From positions 6,014,001 through 6,078,000 of the forward strand of contig NZ_AP022588.1 in the NCBI RefSeq assembly GCF_010731735.1: a DNA stretch of 64,000 nucleotides, written 5' to 3'. Source of the DNA: Mycolicibacterium sediminis. GTDB lineage: Bacteria > Actinomycetota > Actinomycetes > Mycobacteriales > Mycobacteriaceae. Below, in pieces: positions 8,263-15,074 of this stretch; the stretch's first letter is position 1; each line of letters begins with the position of its first letter. The position numbers were made by a program, and so were the translations under genes. The notes under the pieces were generated by a model. It saw only the letters and a list, made by a program, of their open reading frames with translations. It was not told where the DNA came from and made no database searches.

Positions 8263-9449
8263 AGCTGTCCAGCAGCGTCATTCCCGCCGACCCGACCGAC
8301 GTCTACGCCCCGGACGCCATCCTCGACCCGTACCCGCACTACGCGCGTCTGCGGGGTATGGGTCCCGTCGTGTGGCTGCCGCGACACCGGGTCTACGCCC
8401 TGCCGCGGTATGCCGAGTGCAAGGCGACCCTGCGCGACGACGAGTCGTTCACCTCGACCGGCGGCGTCGCCCTGAATCCGATCAGCAACCGGCTCTCCCG
8501 CGGCACGACGCTCGCCAGCGACGGCGCCGAACACAGTGCGCGTCGCAAACTCCTCGCGCACCGGTTGCTGCCTCGCGCGCTGCGCTCGATCAGCGAGACG
8601 GTCGACGAGCAGGCCGCGGCGATCGTCGACGCGGCGGTGCGACGCGGAGTCGTGGACGGTGTCGCCGACCTCGCCACCGCGCTGCCGTCGGCCATCGTGC
8701 CCGACCTCGTCGGGTGGCCCCGGGACGGACGAGAACACCTCATCGACTGGGGTGGAGCCACGTTCGACGTGCTCGGACCGCTGAACGGCCAGGCGGTCAA
8801 GGCGATGCCCGGGACGGTCCGGATGCTGCGGTTCGCGCGCCGCGTCATTCGAGACCGGACGGTGCTCGACGGCAGCATGGCGCACGAACTGCTGTGCGCC
8901 GCGGACGCGGGCACGCTGTCACACGGCGAGCTGCCCGCCCTGATGGTGGACTACATCGCGCCGTCGCTCGACACCACGATCAGCGCCATCTCGAATGCGC
9001 TGTACCTGTTCGGCACTCACCCCGATCAGTGGCAGATGCTCAGGGACGACGACACACTCATCCCCAACGCCATCAACGAGGTGATCCGCTACGAGTCGCC
9101 GTTGCGGGGCTTCGGCCGCAAGGTCGCACGCGACGTCGAGATCGCGGGCACCACGTTGCCCGCCGGTTCCCGCGTGCTGGTCCTCTACGCCTCGGCGAAC
9201 CGCGACGAACTCGAGTGGGACGATCCCGACACCTTCGACATCCGTCGTGACGCGGGCCGTCACCTCGGGTTCGGCAACGGTGCCCACGCGTGCGCCGGGC
9301 AGGGCCTGGCCCGACTGGAGACGACGGCGATGCTGCGCGCGCTCCTGCACCGAGTCGATCGCATCGAGGTCACCGGCCGGCCCACCTGGGCCATGAACAA
9401 CGTCATCCGACGGCATGAACGACTGCCGCTGCGGCTCGTCGCCGGCTGA
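8259..9449 (+). CDS. cytochrome P450
   Basis: A 396-residue soluble bacterial P450. The haem loop is FGNGAHACAG (338-347) with the thiolate ligand C345; the K-helix ExxR is E274-R277; the I-helix has PSLDTT (about 235-240), where the acid-threonine pair D238-T239 supports O2 activation although the usual Ala/Gly-Gly pair is replaced by Pro-Ser. Its ATG overlaps the monooxygenase stop (ATGA), so it is the last gene of the catabolic operon. No ferredoxin or reductase gene lies beside it, so electrons must come from elsewhere. A ring hydroxylation or O-demethylation that feeds the monooxygenase is plausible but unproven. Confidence 0.9.
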   Translation: MKLSSSVIPADPTDVYAPDAILDPYPHYARLRGMGPVVWLPRHRVYALPRYAECKATLRDDESFTSTGGVALNPISNRLSRGTTLASDGAEHSARRKLLAHRLLPRALRSISETVDEQAAAIVDAAVRRGVVDGVADLATALPSAIVPDLVGWPRDGREHLIDWGGATFDVLGPLNGQAVKAMPGTVRMLRFARRVIRDRTVLDGSMAHELLCAADAGTLSHGELPALMVDYIAPSLDTTISAISNALYLFGTHPDQWQMLRDDDTLIPNAINEVIRYESPLRGFGRKVARDVEIAGTTLPAGSRVLVLYASANRDELEWDDPDTFDIRRDAGRHLGFGNGAHACAGQGLARLETTAMLRALLHRVDRIEVTGRPTWAMNNVIRRHERLPLRLVAG

Positions 9450-9550
9450 CCTCCGCACCGCCGGGGCTGCCCACCTCGGTCATTCCCCGCCGCATGTCAC
9501 TGCCTCCGGTTAACCTCTCCGAACAGCCCGGCAGACTTTGCTGAGCGGGG

Positions 9551-9593
9551 GGCACGGTGGGTGCCACGGAGGGGCGGCGACCAGATGGTCGCC
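9551..9593 (+). other. two hairpins in the leader of the small secreted gene
   Basis: GGCAC-GGTGG-GTGCC (9551-9565) and GGCGACC-AGAT-GGTCGCC (9576-9593) are consecutive perfect stem-loops, the second ending 17 bases before the ATG at 9611. Neither is followed by a T tract, so they look more like leader structures than a terminator for the P450 operon. Confidence 0.4.
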
Positions 9594-9610
9594 GAGAGAG
9601 GCAGCAATCG

Positions 9611-9850
9611 ATGAGACTCAACCGAATTCTGTACGGGGCGGGCGCCGTTGCCCTGGCCATGTCGTTCACCACTGCGACACCGGCCTACGCGGAGCCCGTG
9701 CAGGCCTGCGTCCGACCCGACGGGACACCGTGCCCGCCGATGGCTCCGGGCTGCGTGCACGAGAACGGCATGCCGTGTTCCGGGGCTCTGCCCGACATCA
9801 ACGCCGCGTGCAACCAGAACCCCGTCGTGTGCCGCTGGCTGATCGGCTAG
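9611..9850 (+). CDS. small secreted cysteine-containing protein
   Basis: A 79-residue precursor from ATG 9611 (purine-rich GAGAGG upstream). Residues 1-27 form a signal peptide: RLNR, a hydrophobic core (ILYGAGAVALAMSFTTA) and a TPAYA-EP cleavage site. The mature part is about 50 residues with six cysteines in a pattern of CVRPDGTPCPP, CVHENGMPC and CNQNPVVCRW; the two PxGxPC units look like a small internal repeat. Two or three disulfides are likely in the periplasm or medium. Similar short secreted proteins are frequent in mycobacteria and have no assigned function. It ends five bases from the convergent rsbP-like gene. Confidence 0.75.
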   Translation: MRLNRILYGAGAVALAMSFTTATPAYAEPVQACVRPDGTPCPPMAPGCVHENGMPCSGALPDINAACNQNPVVCRWLIG

Positions 9851-9854
9851 ACGG

Positions 9855-11039
9855 TCAGGCGTGCAGACGCACGCGTGCGGGCACGCCGAACGCCAGCACC
9901 GCCGCATCGTCCTGCACGCCCGCGCCCAACTCGTCGAGCAGCCGGTGCACGGCCCGGACGATGCCGTCCGGGGTGGCGGGCGCATGTTCGCGGGCGAAGA
10001 GCATCAGCGCGCCCTCGTCGTCGAAGCGTTCGCGGCCACGGCCGGTGCTCGCCTCGGTCAACCCGTCGGTGTAGAGCATCAGGGTGTCGCCCGCGCCGAG
10101 GTGGAAACGGGTCGAGACGAATCGCGGCGTGGACGTGATGCCCACCGCGTAGCCGCCCGTGGTGTCGACGTAGCGGGTGTGCCCGTTCGCCGCGAGCACG
10201 AGCGGCGGCGGATGTCCGCCGCCGGCCAGGTCGACGTCGAAACCGGCGCCCCGGCGAATCAGGTTGCCGTACACCAGCGTGCACAAACGGTGGCTGCCGA
10301 GTCCGAGTTCCTGGCCGAGTACCTCGTTCAGGTTGTGCAGCACCCGGACGGGCTCGCCCTCCGAGACGGCGGCCGACCTGAGGACGTAGCGGATCAGGCC
10401 CGTGACGACGGCGGCGTCAACGCCCTTGCCGGCGACGTCGCCCAGGAAGAACCCCCACGTCGACTCCGACAGCGGGAACAGGTCGTAGAAGTCGCCTCCG
10501 ACCTCCTCGGCGGACGCGGCGTAGTAGTAGCCGGCGGCCTCCAGCCCATCCGGTGGCGAAAGGACGGGTGGGAGAAGCGCTTTGCGGAGCGTCTCGGCGA
10601 ACGCCATGACCTGGCCGTGCTCGGCCTCGATCCGTCGGCGCTGATGGAGCAGTTCGCGTTCGTAGGCGCGGCGGTCGGAGGCGTCCACCGCGGTGATGCG
10701 GATGAGGTCGGGCCCGTCGCCGTCGCCCGTCCGCACGTTGCCCGTCAGGAACATCGGCAGCCTGGCGCCGTCGGCGGCCACCAGATCGACCGTGACGCCG
10801 TTCAATTCGCCGTTGACGAGGAGCAGCGGACCGAAGTGGGTCTCGTAGTGGATCCGCCCGCCGGCGGTGAGCAGATCGAGGATCGACCTGCCGCGGAGGG
10901 CGTCGCGCCCGTAACCGAGCCAGCGCGCCATGGTCGCGTTGACGAGGACGATCGTCCCGTCCGGTCGGGCGATCACGTGACCGCACGGCGCGTTGTCCCA
11001 GTGGTCCTCGATGCCGCCCCGGACGTCGGCGTCGGTCAC
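9855..11039 (-). CDS. rsbP: PAS-domain PP2C phosphatase, RsbP-like energy-stress regulator
   Basis: A 394-residue protein from GTG 11039; the start overlaps the stop of the RsbQ-like gene (GTGA), so the pair is translationally coupled. Residues about 10-120 are a PAS domain (HVIARPDGTIVLVNATMARWLGY), about 125-165 a linker helix, and about 170-390 a SpoIIE-type PP2C phosphatase with GGDFYDLFP, FFLGDVAGKGVDAA, GGGHPPPL, LYTDGLTEA and the C-terminal DDAAVL metal motif. In Bacillus, RsbP dephosphorylates an anti-sigma antagonist in response to energy stress and needs RsbQ. The same arrangement here suggests control of a SigF/SigB-type switch; its target is not in the window. Confidence 0.88.
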   Translation of the reverse strand: MTDADVRGGIEDHWDNAPCGHVIARPDGTIVLVNATMARWLGYGRDALRGRSILDLLTAGGRIHYETHFGPLLLVNGELNGVTVDLVAADGARLPMFLTGNVRTGDGDGPDLIRITAVDASDRRAYERELLHQRRRIEAEHGQVMAFAETLRKALLPPVLSPPDGLEAAGYYYAASAEEVGGDFYDLFPLSESTWGFFLGDVAGKGVDAAVVTGLIRYVLRSAAVSEGEPVRVLHNLNEVLGQELGLGSHRLCTLVYGNLIRRGAGFDVDLAGGGHPPPLVLAANGHTRYVDTTGGYAVGITSTPRFVSTRFHLGAGDTLMLYTDGLTEASTGRGRERFDDEGALMLFAREHAPATPDGIVRAVHRLLDELGAGVQDDAAVLAFGVPARVRLHA

Positions 11040-11836
11040 GTCGGGCGGGCGAAGTCGGAGATCGCCCGTGCAGTCTGGTCCGGCGCACTCATGTGCGGGC
11101 AGTGCCCGATCGCATCCAGCGTGACGAGTCGACTGCCGGGCACCTGCCGGTGGACGTACGCGCCCACCTCCCGTGGCGCGATGACGTCCCGAGTGCACTC
11201 GACGATCAACGTGGGCACCGGGATTCGGGCCAGGTCGTCCCGATTGTCGGACAGGAACGTGGTACGCGCGAAGACGCGGGCCCGGTCCGGATCCGTACTG
11301 CAGAACGCCCGCTCGAGCCGCTCCCCGAGTTCCGGGCGATCGGGGTTGCCCATGATGACGCCGGACATGGTGTGAGACCAGCCCAGGTAGTTGAGTTCCA
11401 TCGACTCGAGCAGTTCGTCGATGTCCGCCCTCGAGAAGCCGCCGCGGTAGTCGACGTCGTCGATGTAGCGGGGTGACGGGGTCACCATGACGAGCTTGGC
11501 GATGCGGGTCGGTTCGGCGATGGCCGCCAGCGCACCGATCATCGACGCCACCGAGTGTCCGACGTAGACGACGTCGCGCAAGTCGAGGTCCCGCAGGATG
11601 TCGACGACGTCGGAGGCGTAGCCGTCGAGCGACGAATACTTGTCGGCGTCCCACGCCCGCGGATCCGACGCGCCGGCGCCGACGTGGTCGAACAGCAGGA
11701 TCCGGAAGTCGGATCGCAGCCGGTCGACGACGGGACGCCACAGGTTCTGGTCACAGCCGAAGCCGTGCGCCAGCATGACCGTCGGGCCGTTCTCGGCACC
11801 GACGATCGTGATGTTGTTCCTGACCCGCACGTCCAC
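11036..11836 (-). CDS. rsbQ: alpha/beta hydrolase, RsbQ-like energy-stress activator
   Basis: Starting at GTG 11836 the protein has 266 residues and matches Bacillus RsbQ closely in order and spacing: HGFGCDQNLW (24-33), VGAGASDPRAWDADKYSSLDGYA, nucleophile S95 in GHSVASMIG, the FCSTDP text, D217 in ECTRDVIAP and H245 in GHCPHMS. RsbQ is thought to supply a small hydrophobic ligand to the PAS domain of RsbP. A longer open frame upstream is not family-like. The first GTG lies seven bases after TAGGCT, a -10 element, so the message is probably leaderless. It forms an operon with the phosphatase that follows. Confidence 0.88.
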   Translation of the reverse strand: MDVRVRNNITIVGAENGPTVMLAHGFGCDQNLWRPVVDRLRSDFRILLFDHVGAGASDPRAWDADKYSSLDGYASDVVDILRDLDLRDVVYVGHSVASMIGALAAIAEPTRIAKLVMVTPSPRYIDDVDYRGGFSRADIDELLESMELNYLGWSHTMSGVIMGNPDRPELGERLERAFCSTDPDRARVFARTTFLSDNRDDLARIPVPTLIVECTRDVIAPREVGAYVHRQVPGSRLVTLDAIGHCPHMSAPDQTARAISDFARPT

Positions 11837-11843
11837 GCCGCCA

Positions 11844-11849
11844 AGCCTA
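11844..11849 (-). promoter_or_regulatory. -10 element of a probable leaderless rsbQ-rsbP transcript
   Basis: On the minus strand TAGGCT (TANNNT) is followed by seven bases and then the GTG start at 11836, the spacing expected when transcription begins at the start codon itself. No Shine-Dalgarno precedes the GTG. Confidence 0.5.
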
Positions 11850-12037
11850 GGACGCCGAAGGTCCGGGGCGTACCACTTCTGAGGGCCGCACCCAGAGCCG
11901 AGCCCCCTCACGAGTTGGTGACGTGCGATCAGCCGTAGCCCTCGCCGTGCAGGCCGAACGGCTACCATGGCGAGGTCGTCGCACACAGGTACCCACCTGC
12001 CCTTCTAAGAGAAAACGCGTCGCACATTTCCGATCAC

Positions 12038-13390
12038 ATGACCACCGGCGGGAAGTACGAAGCCGCCCGGATCAAGGCCGTCGAGCGCTACCGCATCGTC
12101 GACACCCCGCCGGATCGGGTGTTCGAACGGATCGCCGCGCTGGCGGCCCGGTTCTTCGATGCCCCCATGGCCATGGTCTCGATCGTCGATCGGGACCGAA
12201 TCTGGTTCGCCGCACTGCACGGGATCGACACGCAGCTCGCCTACGTCGCGCACGCCGACGGTCTCTGCGCCTCGGCCGTCATCGACGACGGTCCCTACGT
12301 CGTGGACGACGTTCGTGCGGGGTCGCCGACCGTCGGCACGTTCGTCGAGGACCACGACATCGCCTTCTACCGCTGCGCGCCGATCGTCAACTTCGACGGG
12401 TACCGCCTGGGCGCCGTGGCCGTGATGGACCACCGCCCCAGAACGTCGTCCGACGACCAGGCCGGCGTCCTCGAGGACTTCGCGGCGGTCGTCATGGAGC
12501 AGCTCGAACTCCGGCTGTCCTCGCTGGACGCGCTGCACACCGAACGCCGGCTGCGAGACGCCGCGGAGTACGCCCGCCACGACGCGCAGGTCGACCTGGT
12601 CAACGCCCGCGAGGACCGCAACGAGGCCCGCCGCGACCGCGACCTGGCCGAACAGGAGCGCGACGCGACCGAGGAGTGGGCGACCGTGCTGCAGCGGACG
12701 CTGCTCCCACCGTCGCTGCCGGTCGTCGACGACCTGGAACTGTCGGCGCACTACCACCCGGCATCACCGCGTCAGGTCGGCGGCGACTTCTACGACGTCT
12801 TCGGCCTCGGCGATGGCCGGTGGGCGTTCTTCGTCGGCGACGTCGAGGGGCACGGCACCGGCGCCGCGTCGGTCACGTCGCTGATCCGGTACTCGCTGCG
12901 ATCCGCGGCGCTGCACCATGCCGACCCGATCGACGTGCTGACCGAACTCAACCTGATTCTGCTGCGGGACTCCGACCCACGACGCTTCTGCACGGTGCTG
13001 TTCGGCACCCTCACGCCGTGCGGTCCGGGGAACGGCTTCGACGTCACGATCGCCACCGGTGGCCATCCCCCGGCGCTGCTGCTCGACCCCGTGGCGGGCA
13101 CCGTCGCCCCGATCCGGTCGAAGGGCGGCATGCTGATCGGTGCCACGCCCAACGCGCGGTTCGACTCGTGCGACGTCCACCTGCACCCGGGACAGACGCT
13201 GCTGTTCTACACCGACGGCATCATCGAGGCCCGTCGTGGCGACGACCCCTTCGACCAGGAGGGCCTGGCCGACTTCGCACTCGAACATGCGGGCCGCAGC
13301 GCGCACGACCTCATCGGCGACCTCGCCACCATGATCCCCAAGCTGGAGCCCGACGACGACGTCGCGGTGCTCGCCTTCCGCGCGGACTGA
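12038..13390 (+). CDS. GAF-domain PP2C (SpoIIE-type) phosphatase
   Basis: A 450-residue cytoplasmic protein. Residues about 15-165 are a GAF domain (ERIAALAARFFDAPMAMVSIVDRDRIWF, then APIVNFDGYRLGAVAVMD); about 170-222 is a charged helix likely to form a coiled coil; about 225-450 is a PP2C/SpoIIE phosphatase with GGDFYDVFGL, FVGDVEGHGTGAASVT, GGHPPALLL, LFYTDGIIEA and DDDVAVLAF. It would dephosphorylate an anti-anti-sigma factor in response to a ligand or redox signal. It is transcribed away from the rsbQ-rsbP pair, with about 200 bases between, so the locus has two different sensor inputs to what may be one partner switch. Confidence 0.87.
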   Translation: MTTGGKYEAARIKAVERYRIVDTPPDRVFERIAALAARFFDAPMAMVSIVDRDRIWFAALHGIDTQLAYVAHADGLCASAVIDDGPYVVDDVRAGSPTVGTFVEDHDIAFYRCAPIVNFDGYRLGAVAVMDHRPRTSSDDQAGVLEDFAAVVMEQLELRLSSLDALHTERRLRDAAEYARHDAQVDLVNAREDRNEARRDRDLAEQERDATEEWATVLQRTLLPPSLPVVDDLELSAHYHPASPRQVGGDFYDVFGLGDGRWAFFVGDVEGHGTGAASVTSLIRYSLRSAALHHADPIDVLTELNLILLRDSDPRRFCTVLFGTLTPCGPGNGFDVTIATGGHPPALLLDPVAGTVAPIRSKGGMLIGATPNARFDSCDVHLHPGQTLLFYTDGIIEARRGDDPFDQEGLADFALEHAGRSAHDLIGDLATMIPKLEPDDDVAVLAFRAD

Positions 13391-13433
13391 CGCCGGCCGG
13401 TGCACCGCCGGATGTGGCGGCGCACCGACGCGG

Positions 13434-14234
13434 TCACGCGCTGGGTGACGCGGGGCGTTCCGCGGGCAGCGGCGGCTGCTGGGGCTGCTCGCCACGCTGG
13501 CCGTCCTGCGGCCCGGCGGGTACTTGCGGGCCGTCCGCCGGCGGGCGCGGAGCGTCGCGGTCCGGTCCCCGCTCCTGGGCGGGTCCGGGAGCCTGGCCAC
13601 GCGGCTGATCGGCACGCGATCCACCGCCGGGGCCCTGACCGCCGGGGCCCTGACCGTCGGGGCCCTGCCCCGGAGGCGGCGGCGGCCCGCCGGGTCCACC
13701 CGGTCCACCCGGTCCACGCCCGGCATCCGGACCCTGTCCTGGCGGAGGAGGCGGCGGCGGTCCGTCCTGACCACCTCGAGGACCACCATCGCGACCGGGG
13801 GGCGGCGGCGCCATCGGCCCGTCCGCCGGGCCCTGCCGATGACCTGGCCCACCGGGACCACCGGGGCCACCGGGGCCACCGGGACCACCCGGCCATCCCG
13901 GTGCGGCCTCCGTGTTGGCCGCGGTGCCGACGCTGAACGACATCACCGGATGCGAGTTCACCGCCACCCCACCGAGCAGACCGACGAACAGGCCGATCAC
14001 CGCGGCGCCGACGGCGGTGCCGACGGGATGGCTCCGGACCTTCTCCCGGCCGGCCGTCCACCGGTCGCGCTTCTCCTCGACCGCCACCGGGCGATCGTCG
14101 TGGGCGGCCGGCCGCTCGCCCTCGTAGGTGACGGGCTCGTCGGGCCGACCGTCGTACCGCTCACCGGCGATCGGCTCGGTCGGGTGGTTCAGGGATTCGT
14201 CCGGATCGTGTTGATTCCGTTCGTCATTGCTCAT
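13434..14234 (-). CDS. Pro/Gly-rich single-pass membrane protein with collagen-like repeats
   Basis: A 266-residue protein. Residues 1-68 are charged and cytoplasmic; about 69-92 (HPVGTAVGAAVIGLFVGLLGGVAV) is one membrane helix; the remaining 170 residues are outside and low in complexity: GGP triplets in a row at about 113-130, then proline runs (PPPPPPP), QGP and GPG units, and a Gln/Pro-rich end. The tract is encoded by 9-base tandem repeats around 13848-13890. No enzyme domain is seen. It is divergent from the response-regulator/sensor pair, whose sensor has a similar Pro-rich outer loop, so it may be the target or partner of that system. The function is unknown. Confidence 0.8.
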   Translation of the reverse strand: MSNDERNQHDPDESLNHPTEPIAGERYDGRPDEPVTYEGERPAAHDDRPVAVEEKRDRWTAGREKVRSHPVGTAVGAAVIGLFVGLLGGVAVNSHPVMSFSVGTAANTEAAPGWPGGPGGPGGPGGPGGPGHRQGPADGPMAPPPPGRDGGPRGGQDGPPPPPPPGQGPDAGRGPGGPGGPGGPPPPPGQGPDGQGPGGQGPGGGSRADQPRGQAPGPAQERGPDRDAPRPPADGPQVPAGPQDGQRGEQPQQPPLPAERPASPSA

Positions 14235-14307
14235 CGTGACTCCTCATCGGTCGGTGACTGCTGGTCGTGTTCGACGTAGGCGACGCTATGAGGGCTTGGT
14301 GAAGCCA

Positions 14308-14354
14308 ACCTGAAGACGACGGGTGTCGGCGACATCTTCAGGTGGGGTTCAGGT
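14308..14354 (+). promoter_or_regulatory. probable response-regulator binding repeats
   Basis: TTCAGGT is repeated at 14337-14343 and 14348-14354, exactly 11 bases apart, and once inverted (ACCTGAA) at 14308-14314. Tandem heptamers one helical turn apart are typical of OmpR/PhoB-family sites. They lie 22 bases before the response-regulator ATG and within the divergent promoter of the Pro/Gly-rich gene. Confidence 0.6.
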
Positions 14355-14375
14355 GGCTACGACCACAATGAAGCC

Positions 14376-15074
14376 ATGTCATCTTCCAGCGGCGGACAGG
14401 GCGGCGCCTCGCGCGTGCTCGTCGTCGAGGACTCGGACGCCATCCGCGAGATGGTGGTCGAGGCGCTTCAGCATGCGGGTCACGCGGCGACCGGCGCCGT
14501 CGACGGCCACGGTCTGGAGACGCTGCTCGACGGGTTCCGACCCGACGCCGTGGTGCTCGACGTGATGATCCCGGGCCGCAGCGGATTCGAACTGATCGAC
14601 GTGGTGCGCGACTGGGGGGACGTCGGCATCGTCATGCTCACGGCCCGCGACGGGCTGCCCGACCGCCTGCGCGGGCTCGACGGCGGCGCCGACGACTACG
14701 TGGTCAAGCCGTTCGAGATGTCGGAGCTGCTGTCCCGCGTCGGAGCGGTCCTGCGGCGGCGCGGCAGTGTCGCGGCCACCGTCCAGATCGGGGACCTGCT
14801 CCTCGACCGGACCGCAGGTGTCGCGACCCGGGCGGGTACGCCGCTGTCGCTGACCGCGACCGAACTCAAGGTGCTCGAGTTCCTCGTCGATCAGCGCGGC
14901 CGGATCGTCAGCGCGGCGCAGATCCTCACGACGGTCTGGGGCTACTCCGCCTACGACGACAACCTCGTCCACGTCCACATCAGCAGCCTGCGCCGCAAGC
15001 TCGAGGCGCACGGGCCGCGGATCGTGCACACCGTGCGGGGCATCGGCTACCGGCTCCAGGCGGCTACGCCGTGA
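14376..15074 (+). CDS. OmpR-family response regulator
   Basis: A 232-residue regulator. The receiver domain (residues about 13-125) has the acid pocket E19/D20 (VLVVEDSD), the phospho-acceptor D62 (VVLDVMIPG), the conserved Thr in MLTARD and the Lys in VVKPFE. The C-terminal winged helix (about 138-230) ends HTVRGIGYRL, as in the OmpR/PhoB class. The stop overlaps the GTG of the sensor kinase, so the two are coupled. It probably binds the TTCAGGT repeats upstream and controls itself and the divergent Pro/Gly-rich gene. The paralogue group among mycobacterial systems cannot be fixed by eye. Confidence 0.92.
   Translation: MSSSSGGQGGASRVLVVEDSDAIREMVVEALQHAGHAATGAVDGHGLETLLDGFRPDAVVLDVMIPGRSGFELIDVVRDWGDVGIVMLTARDGLPDRLRGLDGGADDYVVKPFEMSELLSRVGAVLRRRGSVAATVQIGDLLLDRTAGVATRAGTPLSLTATELKVLEFLVDQRGRIVSAAQILTTVWGYSAYDDNLVHVHISSLRRKLEAHGPRIVHTVRGIGYRLQAATP

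Noticed and set aside
13434..14234. A true collagen-like triple helix
   Set aside because: The triplets are GGP rather than a long regular GXY series and the run is short; it is better described as low-complexity Pro/Gly.
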